14,749 bases of DNA from CAYVMN01 sp964452575. Its GTDB lineage: Bacteria > Desulfobacterota > DSM-4660 > Desulfatiglandales > Desulfatiglandaceae. The DNA lies in contig CAYVMN010000118.1 in assembly GCA_964452575.1 (NCBI GenBank), positions 1 to 14,749 on the forward strand, read 5' to 3'. Below the pieces are notes generated by a model. That model did not search any database. It had not been told where the DNA came from and saw nothing but the letters and a program-made list of their open reading frames with translations. Made by a program: the position numbers and the translations under genes. This document shows positions 1 to 6,018 of the stretch, one piece after another (the stretch's first letter is position 1; the number at the start of each line of letters is the position of its first letter).

Positions 1-152
1 AATTTGGGTTACGTCCTTTGGAAAAAAGACCCTCACGGTCTGTCATCTTACTCCTAAGTGTTTTCAAAGGGTTAAAGTATTACGATCCGCTTGATCGTGA
101 GTCGTAAGGGTAACCCTGAACCTGTAAACTCATACATCAGAGTATACACACT

Positions 153-1319
153 ATGAGCACAACGAACAACAACAGACATCCTCTTTCCTTCGAAGACAAG
201 GAGGTAACCCTTGTAGGGACAGCCCATGTCTCCAGGGAAAGCGCTGAGCTTGTGAGCAGGGTCATAAGAGAGGAAAGACCGGATACAGTATGTGTTGAGC
301 TTTGCCAATCCAGATACGAGGCCATCACCCAAAAAACCAAATGGCAAAACACAGACCTCATCAAGGTTATTAGAGAGAAAAGGGCCTTTCTGCTCCTTTC
401 CAATCTCATGCTTGCATCCTTCCAGAAAAGGATCGGTGAGAGGCTGGGGATCAAGCCTGGAGAGGATATGTTGAGGGCCGTTGAGGCTGCCGAGGAGGTT
501 GGGGCCAGTGTCCATCCGGCAGATAGGGACATAAGGACGACACTATCCAGGGCATGGCGTCTAATAGGATTTTGGCCAAAAATCAAACTCCTGGCCGAGC
601 TGATTGTCTCCATGGGAGACACGGAAACGATCACGGAGAAGGATATTGAGAGGATGAAAGAAAAGGACGTCCTTGAAACCCTTCTTGCAGAAATCGGTGA
701 GGCCCTTCCGGAACTCAGGCGTATATTGATCGACGAGAGGGACCAGTACCTGGCTTACAAGATAAGGACTGCCCCTGGGAAAAAGATAGTTGCAGTGGTG
801 GGGGCAGGACATGTGCCAGGGATAATGAGATATTGGAATGAGCCAGTCGGCGTTGAGGCCCTTGAGCAAATACCAAAAAAAGGAAAATTGTTCGCATACC
901 TCAAGTGGGTTATCCCTGCCCTCGTGGTAGGCCTGATTATTCTGGGTTTTTTCTATGCCGGGAGCGCGGTGGCGACTCACATGGTAAAATGGTGGGTTCT
1001 GGCCAATTCTGTCCTCTCAGGCATCGGGGCGGCCATGGCGCTGGCCCACCCCTTCACAGTGCTCTCAGCCATTGTTGCCTCTCCGCTCACATCTCTAAAT
1101 CCCATGATCGCGGCAGGCTGGGTGGCCGGCCTCGTGGAGGCATTCCTCGTGAAGCCGAAGGTAATGGACTTTGAGAGACTGCCTGAAGACATAACATCCA
1201 TTAGAGGGTTTTGGAGAAACAAGATCACCCGAATCCTTCTGGTCGTTATCTTTACAAATCTCGGCAGCTCCGTGGGCACATTTGTGGCCATACCCATGAT
1301 GGTTAAGATATTTACATAG
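153..1319 (+). CDS. TraB/PrgY-family protein with C-terminal membrane domain
   Basis: The 388-residue protein has the two hallmark motifs of the TraB/PrgY (TIKI-like) superfamily: GTAH at residues 22-25, followed by a conserved Glu near 49 (CVEL), and GAGH at 217-220. Founding members reduce peptide pheromone activity in enterococci and eukaryotic relatives are putative metalloproteases, but the role of the free-living bacterial forms is not established. The soluble part (about 1-245) is followed by hydrophobic segments near 252-272, 283-330 and 359-385, so the C-terminus is probably in the inner membrane. Length and layout match the usual bacterial form of about 390 residues. The ATG at 153 puts the first motif close to the N-terminus as expected; no strong ribosome site precedes it. 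It converges with the VanZ-like gene. The family call is secure; the function is unknown. Confidence 0.9.
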   Translation: MSTTNNNRHPLSFEDKEVTLVGTAHVSRESAELVSRVIREERPDTVCVELCQSRYEAITQKTKWQNTDLIKVIREKRAFLLLSNLMLASFQKRIGERLGIKPGEDMLRAVEAAEEVGASVHPADRDIRTTLSRAWRLIGFWPKIKLLAELIVSMGDTETITEKDIERMKEKDVLETLLAEIGEALPELRRILIDERDQYLAYKIRTAPGKKIVAVVGAGHVPGIMRYWNEPVGVEALEQIPKKGKLFAYLKWVIPALVVGLIILGFFYAGSAVATHMVKWWVLANSVLSGIGAAMALAHPFTVLSAIVASPLTSLNPMIAAGWVAGLVEAFLVKPKVMDFERLPEDITSIRGFWRNKITRILLVVIFTNLGSSVGTFVAIPMMVKIFT

Positions 1320-1342
1320 TCAGATGCAACGAGTTTTCGAAC

Positions 1343-2227
1343 TCACCGAAACTCCCAACCTGTAAGGGCAGTTAACACTACTAAGGAGTGCATCAGGAGC
1401 AGGATAGCGAGGGGACAGATAACCCAGATACGGGCCGTAACCTCCTCGCCCTCTTGAGCCCCCATAGCGGATGATCCCTTTGAAAGGTGATGCAACTGAA
1501 GTATGAGAGATGCAGAACCAACGAGAATAAATACATAATTCCAGACCAGGAGCCAGATCGGATAAGCGCCCCAAAATCCCTTCATCTCCTGTACGTGGAA
1601 TAGCTCCACACACATATAGAAGGCCCCAAAGGCCCCGAAAAAGAGTATCCCCAACAACACCTTCATACGCCTGAGGCGGCTGAGCCAATCCCAATTCCCT
1701 GCCGCAAAATCCCTTACGCCCATGAGGGCCAGGACACCGATCAGAGATGACGCTGAATTGACGGCCATATCGGTCCACCCGTAATAGCGATCCTTGTAGA
1801 TGCCCTGCTCCAACTCGTCCACGATACCCAGGAGAGAAGCGCACAGAATCACAAGGACAATAACCCCTTTTCCTCTGTAGTCCCTGGAGATTGCTTCAAA
1901 AAGGAGCCAAGACATGAGGACATATTCCGGTATGTGAATATGCTTGTTTGGATTGTGTTCAAGGAAGATGACTATATATACAATAAGGGCGCAGGGAATA
2001 GTAAACCCGAGGCACCTCGTACCGTGCTTGACTGAGAAGCCATAGAGCACATAGGCCAATCCGAAAAGGATGATGATGGCGAGGGGGACCTTGCCGGCAA
2101 TTTCTTGTGAAAAACCCTTCGAAATGGCTTCGTATACGGCAATGGCATGGGGAAGGGCAATAGTATAGACCGCCACCAATGCCCAACGGAGTACCCTAGA
2201 ATAGGGGCTTCGTTCAGGGGTATCCAT
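1343..2227 (-). CDS. VanZ-like multi-pass membrane protein
   Basis: The 294-residue protein is mostly hydrophobic. The VanZ-like signature lies in the first 170 residues: HIPEY at 98-102 at the start of a helix, DELEQ at 137-141, Arg147, and D153/N157 before another helix. VanZ proteins lower teicoplanin binding in enterococci, but VanZ-like proteins elsewhere have no proven common function. Further hydrophobic segments at about 188-210, 222-245 and 266-288 form a C-terminal extension beyond a plain VanZ domain. The ATG at 2227 is preceded by AGGTGA, unusually close to it. The gene stands alone and converges with the TraB-family gene. The family call rests on the motifs; substrate and role cannot be told. 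Confidence 0.8.
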   Translation of the reverse strand: MDTPERSPYSRVLRWALVAVYTIALPHAIAVYEAISKGFSQEIAGKVPLAIIILFGLAYVLYGFSVKHGTRCLGFTIPCALIVYIVIFLEHNPNKHIHIPEYVLMSWLLFEAISRDYRGKGVIVLVILCASLLGIVDELEQGIYKDRYYGWTDMAVNSASSLIGVLALMGVRDFAAGNWDWLSRLRRMKVLLGILFFGAFGAFYMCVELFHVQEMKGFWGAYPIWLLVWNYVFILVGSASLILQLHHLSKGSSAMGAQEGEEVTARIWVICPLAILLLMHSLVVLTALTGWEFR

Positions 2228-2541
2228 CTCACCTGGAGAAGAGGATCATTGCGCTAGGTATAGGGAAAGTTTTAAGTAGCTGAAATAATAACTGTTTTTG
2301 TTCTATGATTTTATCTCTTCTTATACAATATTAGCAACTTAGACGACCCTGAATTTATATGGTTTTATACGCCATTATACACAATTTTTCAAATTATGGA
2401 GACAAAATGGAGACTTTTTCTCGGACTTTCCGGAGGTATTATCTCAAGATCTTAGTTTAGCCCTGCCTTTTTCTATAGCTTGACAAGAGCCATATTATTA
2501 AGTAATACTTTGAGTAAGACCTAATATGGAGGGGCCTTTTT
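2228..2541. other. AT-rich intergenic region between divergent genes
   Basis: About 310 bases without a gene separate the VanZ-like gene from the toxin-antitoxin pair. The stretch is clearly more AT-rich than its left neighbour. It holds a direct repeat ATGGAGAC at 2396-2403 and 2407-2414, and at its right end the promoter of the pair. I see no RNA gene and no convincing promoter for the leftward VanZ-like gene. Confidence 0.6.
2480..2510 (+). promoter_or_regulatory. Promoter and overlapping operator candidate of the AbrB/VapC pair
   Basis: A perfect -35 box TTGACA (2480-2485) is followed after 17 bases by a -10-like TAATAC (2503-2508). The -10 sits inside an 11-base palindrome, AAGTA-A-TACTT (2500-2510). 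Toxin-antitoxin pairs are usually autoregulated by the antitoxin or the complex binding at the promoter, so this palindrome is the natural operator candidate. The promoter geometry is seen; the regulation is inferred. Confidence 0.55.
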
Positions 2542-2772
2542 ATGCCAAGAGTAACCCAGAAAGGCCAGGTAACCATCCCTAAGTATATCAGATCCTATCT
2601 TGGTATCAAGACCGGAGATAACGTTGTTTTTGATGTCGATGAGGGGGAAGTGCTTCTGAGGAAACCGTCCTCTTCCCACCGGAACTTTGAGAAGTACCTG
2701 GGTTTCCTTTCCCATTTGCAGGGGAAGGACCCGGATGACATCACTGACGACCTACGGGGGGATCGGCTATGA
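2542..2772 (+). CDS. AbrB/MazE-type antitoxin (VapB-like)
   Basis: The 76-residue protein begins with a swapped-hairpin AbrB DNA-binding domain: the run VTQKGQVTIPKYIRSYLGIK (residues 4-23), then GDNVVF and a short strand ending LLRKP. The C-terminal third, about 45-76, is acidic and would be the toxin-binding tail. Its stop overlaps the start of the PIN-domain gene by four bases (ATGA at 2769-2772), the standard antitoxin-first arrangement that couples translation. A strong ribosome site, GGAGGGG at 2528-2534, precedes the ATG by seven bases. It should bind and neutralise the PIN RNase and repress the shared promoter. The family call is firm; the pairing follows from gene order. Confidence 0.9.
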   Translation: MPRVTQKGQVTIPKYIRSYLGIKTGDNVVFDVDEGEVLLRKPSSSHRNFEKYLGFLSHLQGKDPDDITDDLRGDRL

Positions 2773-3245
2773 TCCTTGCCGTTGACACGAATGTCCTGCT
2801 AGATATCCTGATCCCAAATGCAAAGTATGCCAGGGCCTCACTTGATTGCCTCACAGGCGTTGACCCCACCGACGAACTGGTGATTTGCGAACCAGTTTAC
2901 GCGGAGTTGGGTTCTCAGTTCTTGGCACTCAAGGACCTCACAACGTTTCTCACCGATACAGGTATTCGCTTGCAACACTCAAGTGAAGATGTACTCTTCG
3001 AGGCCAGCAAGACCTGGAAGAAGTATATAAGAGAAGGAAAAGACCTGCTGGTCTGCCCTACCTGCGGAAAAAAGAAAAAGCTTATATGCGAAGCCTGCAA
3101 TAGTACAATCCCTTTTAGACAGCACATTTTGAGTGACTTCCTGGTTGGCGCACATGCAAAGGTACAAGCAGACGTTCTGATAACAAGGGACAGGGGGTTT
3201 TATCGGACCTTTTTTGAAGACATGAATATTTTGGCACCAGGTTAG
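2769..3245 (+). CDS. PIN-domain RNase toxin (VapC-like) with inserted zinc ribbon
   Basis: The 158-residue protein has the acidic residues of a PIN nuclease: Asp6 in VDTN, Glu46 in VYAEL, Asp123 in SDFLVGAHA and Asp141 in TRDRG. VapC toxins of this fold cut tRNA or rRNA using Mg2+ or Mn2+. Between the second and third acidic positions lies CPTC (96-99) and CEAC (107-110), a C-x2-C-x7-C-x2-C pattern that should bind zinc and that most VapC proteins of about 130 residues lack. The ATG overlaps the stop of the antitoxin gene, so the two are co-transcribed and co-translated. The target is unknown. No terminator is visible after the stop codon. Confidence 0.88.
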   Translation: MILAVDTNVLLDILIPNAKYARASLDCLTGVDPTDELVICEPVYAELGSQFLALKDLTTFLTDTGIRLQHSSEDVLFEASKTWKKYIREGKDLLVCPTCGKKKKLICEACNSTIPFRQHILSDFLVGAHAKVQADVLITRDRGFYRTFFEDMNILAPG

Positions 3246-3623
3246 TTTGACCTCAGAAGGATCCAGCACTAGATCAGAAATCTGGACTCAGATTCATGGT
3301 TTCTCAAGGGGTCATTGATCTATCTGTTAATCAGCTTTTCTCTTAAAGCCCTTTGCTATGTCAAAGAACATCAACTTCTATATCCATGCATCTGCCGCTA
3401 CAACATATCCCATTTCTCCAATGGCCGCCAGGTGGGTTGCCCATACGCTTACTTTTGCTTGAATATTCAATCTGATATGTTATTATAGACAGTGAAGGCT
3501 TTATGCGGTCTGAATAATCGCTGCACAGATCTTGCCTATGCTCATCTTTTGTTAAACCTGAAATTCTTTCGCAGCGAATTAATATCTAATGTTCGGCTCC
3601 ACAGCACATAAACTTGTATTGAA
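3246..3623. other. Intergenic region between toxin gene and DUF2971 gene
   Basis: This 378-base stretch has no intact gene. It contains the possible decayed minus-strand gene listed separately. At its right end is GTTCGGC (3591-3597), which resembles the right core site GTTRRRY of an integron attachment site and lies 26 bases before the DUF2971 start codon. No convincing left partner for that core is present within 130 bases upstream, so a full attC is not claimed there. Confidence 0.45.
3381..3545 (-). pseudogene. Decayed minus-strand gene remnant
   Basis: One minus-strand frame reads like protein on both sides of stop codons. It opens at ATG 3545 with MSIGKICAAIIQTA, which resembles the first strand of a CBS-domain protein, then meets stops near 3501-3503 and 3480-3485. 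It resumes in the same frame with a protein-like run containing WATHLAAIGEMGYVVAADAW (3443-3384) and stops again at 3380. The shared frame and the composition suggest a gene decayed by deletion and substitution. I do not recognise the family, and the call could be chance. Confidence 0.28.
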
Positions 3624-4547
3624 ATGGATATAGTCAAAAAAATTAAATCACAGAGGATACAAAAACCTTTATACCACTACACTTCTCAGACTGGCTTATT
3701 GGGGATCATCTCAAAAAAGTCAATTTGGGCGACAGCTATCAACTACTTAAATGATACGTTAGAATTTGAATATTCCATGAATTTAATTAGGGAAGAATTA
3801 AAATGGCTTTCAGATCAAATAAGGAACGGTGAGTTGGGAAAGGTCGAGGAAGAAGGTAAATATTTCAAGATGATACATGACCTTTTCGAGTATTCAATCT
3901 CACAACAATTTATTAAAGACCATTTTTACATCTTTGTTGTTTCATTTTCTGAAAATGGAGATCTACTGAGTCAGTGGCGAGCTTATTGCCCAGAGAATAG
4001 TGGCTTCAATATTGGTTTTGATATAAAACTCATTCAAGATATCGTAAATAAACAAGGGTTTTTTGTATCTAGGTGCTTATACGATTTGGAAGAGCAAAAA
4101 GCCGCAACAAAGCATTTGTTTACACAGTGGGGGTTACTTTACATTGAAAATATGGGTAGCTTTTCAGCTCTTGCCAAGGATAACAATATTGACGCCTTAA
4201 CCGATGCGGTGCTGGAGGTCGCATCAGAATTGATAGATGCGATTGTCCATCTATGCCCTTTATTAAAGCATCCTTCGTTTGTCGAAGAAAAAGAGTGGCG
4301 GTTGGTGTCGCATCCGATTTCCGTTGAACATCCACAGGTAAAATTCCGTGAAGGAAGCACAATGCTTGTTCCTTATTTTGATTTGCATTTAGCTGAAGAA
4401 GCAGGCCCGTTATCTATAAAATCAATAACAATTGGACCTACATCGGTTTCAGGTATGTCTTATGAGTCACTAAAAGCTTTTTTAAAAGCTGAAAAGATCA
4501 ATTATGATAAAGTCGAAATATCAAAAATTCCCTATAGGCGTTTGTGA
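3624..4547 (+). CDS. DUF2971 family protein, probable integron-cassette gene
   Basis: The 307-residue protein has the DUF2971 pattern: LYHYTS at 16-21, SIWAT and YLND at 33-44, SFSENGDLLSQWRAY at 107-121, GFNIGFD at 127-133, EEKEWRLV at 221-228, and ITIGPTS near 269-275. There is no signal peptide or membrane segment, so it is cytoplasmic. The family has no settled function. The HYTS start and a late Glu-Trp-Arg recall the layout of ADP-ribosyltransferase-like folds, which is only a suggestion. The coding sequence is AT-richer than pgsA or mutL. Start ATG 3624 keeps the family N-terminus intact; there is no ribosome site. The stop lies 13 bases before an attC-like site, and an attC-type right core, GTTCGGC, lies 26 bases before the start, as in a mobile gene cassette. 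Confidence 0.82.
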   Translation: MDIVKKIKSQRIQKPLYHYTSQTGLLGIISKKSIWATAINYLNDTLEFEYSMNLIREELKWLSDQIRNGELGKVEEEGKYFKMIHDLFEYSISQQFIKDHFYIFVVSFSENGDLLSQWRAYCPENSGFNIGFDIKLIQDIVNKQGFFVSRCLYDLEEQKAATKHLFTQWGLLYIENMGSFSALAKDNNIDALTDAVLEVASELIDAIVHLCPLLKHPSFVEEKEWRLVSHPISVEHPQVKFREGSTMLVPYFDLHLAEEAGPLSIKSITIGPTSVSGMSYESLKAFLKAEKINYDKVEISKIPYRRL

Positions 4548-4560
4548 AAATAGTGCGGAT

Positions 4561-4635
4561 AGCGAACAAGCGGTTTAAGTAGGATTGGCAATTCCGCTGC
4601 ACTTCATTGCCAACCTCTTAACCGCGACGTTCAAT
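4561..4635 (+). repeat. Putative integron attC site A
   Basis: This 75-base imperfect inverted repeat begins AGCGAAC (4561-4567) and ends GTTCAAT (4629-4635), matching the AAC...GTT core layout of attC. The outer stem GCGGTTTAAG (4570-4579) pairs with CTTAACCGC (4617-4625) apart from one bulged T. The inner stem TTGGCAAT (4585-4592) pairs with ATTGCCAA (4606-4613) around a 13-base loop. Two stems separated by unpaired spacers, with an extra-helical base, are the attC hallmark recognised by integron integrases. It sits just after one stop codon and just before the next gene. It is not a typical terminator because no T-run follows. Confidence 0.62.
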
Positions 4636-4651
4636 GGGAGATTGAAGTATT

Positions 4652-5341
4652 ATGAGTCACACCCTTTTCCTACCACCCTATTTGACTCAGTTAGGTTATG
4701 GCTCGATTCCCTCGATTATCACTTTGGCCGACAGAGCTATTTTTGAGGGAGATGAGCAAATTAGCGTGTGCAAAACATGGAAGCCTTGGAGAGGTATATT
4801 TGAATATATCTGTTGTGTTGAGTATGCTCGATATGAATTGCACCATTTACCGGAAGGTAGAGCTATTGGCACCAACGACGTTGTACCAGCCCGCTATAAT
4901 TCAGCTTCCCTAGTCTTTTTTGCCCAGGCAACTCTAGACAACATAGCAGTTTGGCTCTCTAACCAGTTTGATATTCCAGTTAAAGGAAGTCATTGTGCAT
5001 TTCACAAGAATAAGTTTAGGAAAGCCCTTACAGAATTGGATCTCAAGTATGAAGCTATACTGAATAAGAACTTGCCATATATATCTAAACTGGAAGCATT
5101 TCGACAAGAATGGATTCATCGATTATCAGGGGGTGCGGCAATTCTTTCCAATGTGTCACCCGCTGATCCGAATCCAAAGAAGGAAATATGTGTTCCCATA
5201 GAACCAAGTATCAATATGCACGGCACAGGCGGAAAGTCATTTCTCCGCAAAGTAGAAAACTGTCGAAAACGAAATTGCGGTAGGTGGCTTTATCCAATAA
5301 AGGAATTGCAGATATCATGGCGAATGGCTGTAAAACGTTAA
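4652..5341 (+). CDS. HEPN-like cassette gene, probably frameshifted near its end
   Basis: I do not recognise a named family. The reading frame gives 229 residues, helix-rich and cytoplasmic. It carries RQEWIH at 151-156, which fits the R-x4-6-H motif of HEPN RNases, within LEAFRQEWIHRLSGGA. Start ATG 4652 lies 11 bases after GGGAG (4636-4640) and 16 bases after attC-like site A. The last 15 residues look unnatural. From 5296 on, another frame continues with a good helical tail (GIADIMANGCKTLMIDVLD and onward) to TAA at 5398-5400. Adding one A to the AA at 5296-5297 would join the frames into a 249-residue protein whose stop lies inside attC-like site B. The present gene is therefore probably a recently broken cassette gene, or the window has a sequencing error there. 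Confidence 0.6.
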   Translation: MSHTLFLPPYLTQLGYGSIPSIITLADRAIFEGDEQISVCKTWKPWRGIFEYICCVEYARYELHHLPEGRAIGTNDVVPARYNSASLVFFAQATLDNIAVWLSNQFDIPVKGSHCAFHKNKFRKALTELDLKYEAILNKNLPYISKLEAFRQEWIHRLSGGAAILSNVSPADPNPKKEICVPIEPSINMHGTGGKSFLRKVENCRKRNCGRWLYPIKELQISWRMAVKR

Positions 5342-5394
5342 TGATTGATGTGTTGGATCAAAGTCTCATAATGATCGAAGATTCAGTCCAAAAG

Positions 5395-5447
5395 GCTTAA
5401 CAACGAACTCTAGCGGACGGCTAACGCCGCCGCTGATTTTGTTATTA
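5395..5447 (+). repeat. Putative integron attC site B (short)
   Basis: GCTTAAC (5395-5401) matches the left core consensus RYYYAAC exactly. TAACAA (5398-5403) pairs with TTGTTA (5439-5444). Inside, AGCGG (5412-5416) pairs with CCGCT (5430-5434), and GGC (5419-5421) with GCC (5426-5428) around TAAC. The layout, including the AGCGGAC-type arm, is typical of environmental cassette attC sites. It is short at 53 bases, and the right core GTTATTA departs from GTTRRRY after GTT, so it may be degenerate or the last site of an array. Confidence 0.6.
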
Positions 5448-5453
5448 TACACC

Positions 5454-5630
5454 ATGAAATTGAAATGGCAGATGAAAGAAGATCCTTTCGTCGAGATAAT
5501 GGTGAGAGTTGCTGAAGAGGTACTCTGCCCTCCACTTTTCGCTAACCGTGGTGCTGCACTTCTCTACCAGGTGACGGTCAATGACAGATTGGAGGTCAGG
5601 GTAAATCCAGGGGAACCAAAGCGCGTGTGA
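5454..5630 (+). CDS. 58-residue hypothetical protein, probable 5' gene fragment
   Basis: The frame from ATG 5454 is protein-like: an acidic-hydrophobic start (EDPFVEIMVRVAEEV), then a strand-rich stretch with LLYQVTVNDRLEVRV, and an abrupt end after NPGEPKRV. The composition looks like the N-terminal part of a larger enzyme, but I cannot name it. It ends within a tandem duplication of GCGTGTGATA (5623-5642). No ribosome site precedes the start; an in-frame TTG at 5439 inside attC-like site B is less likely. It follows that site directly, so it could be the remains of a third cassette. No continuation is seen downstream in any frame. Confidence 0.4.
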   Translation: MKLKWQMKEDPFVEIMVRVAEEVLCPPLFANRGAALLYQVTVNDRLEVRVNPGEPKRV

Positions 5631-5728
5631 TAGCGTGTGATAGCAGGACGCTCGTTTAAAATTTAATTGCGTAGCTTACAGCAGCAAGCGTCATGCTAGG
5701 CCTTTATGGAATGTGAGAATAGGGTTAG

Positions 5729-6001
5729 TTAGCTTGGTCCGACCCCATTCCCTGAGCTCTGGGCCTGCTCTTTCACAGGCACTCTCTTACTTAGAATCAA
5801 GTCGACAACGGGCAGAGCCGACACTTCCAATCTCGACAGATCAATGAATGTGCTGGCATCTTCAATTTCGATGCCAGTAATCCTCCCATCCTTGTCAAAG
5901 TCCAACACTATGCCGGGAGCAACTTCTTCAGACTCTGTACTTATCCTGCTGGCAAGCTCAATGTAAAGCATATCTGTATCGGGATAGTATTGAAAAATCA
6001 T
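5729..6001 (-). CDS. DUF2283 family small protein
   Basis: The 90-residue protein matches DUF2283 in residues 1-65: the YYPDTDMLYIEL strand, then ESEEVAPGIVLDFDKDGRITGIEIEDAS. These small, acidic, strand-rich proteins often sit beside a short basic partner and are suspected antitoxin-like members of gene pairs; no activity is proven. The start ATG 6001 has an AAGG-type ribosome site and follows the stop of the 76-residue upstream gene by 17 bases, so the two form an operon. The last 10 or so residues (SSGNGVGPS) fall beyond the usual domain and are encoded by repeat-like DNA containing GGTCCGACC at 5736-5744, so the natural C-terminus may have been replaced. Confidence 0.8.
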   Translation of the reverse strand: MIFQYYPDTDMLYIELASRISTESEEVAPGIVLDFDKDGRITGIEIEDASTFIDLSRLEVSALPVVDLILSKRVPVKEQAQSSGNGVGPS

Positions 6002-6018
6002 AGCATTACCGCCTTATT

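Noticed and set aside
82..98. ACGATC-CGCTT-GATCGT inverted repeat upstream of the TraB-family gene as an operator
   Set aside because: Only six base pairs, no clear promoter boxes around it, and a stem this size is common by chance.
1331..1344. GAGTT-TTCG-AACTC hairpin between the convergent TraB-family and VanZ-like genes as a shared terminator
   Set aside because: Only five base pairs, no T-run on either side, and it overlaps the VanZ-like stop codon.
2407..2418. ATGGAGACTTTT shared by 2407-2418 and 6385-6396 as possible flanking repeats of an island
   Set aside because: A 12-base match is expected several times by chance in a window of this size, and no longer similarity surrounds it.
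5640..5700. GCTT...AAGC and GCGT-type inverted words at 5668-5695 as a third attC
   Set aside because: Stem pairing is short and broken, and neither an RYYYAAC nor a GTTRRRY core is present at the ends.
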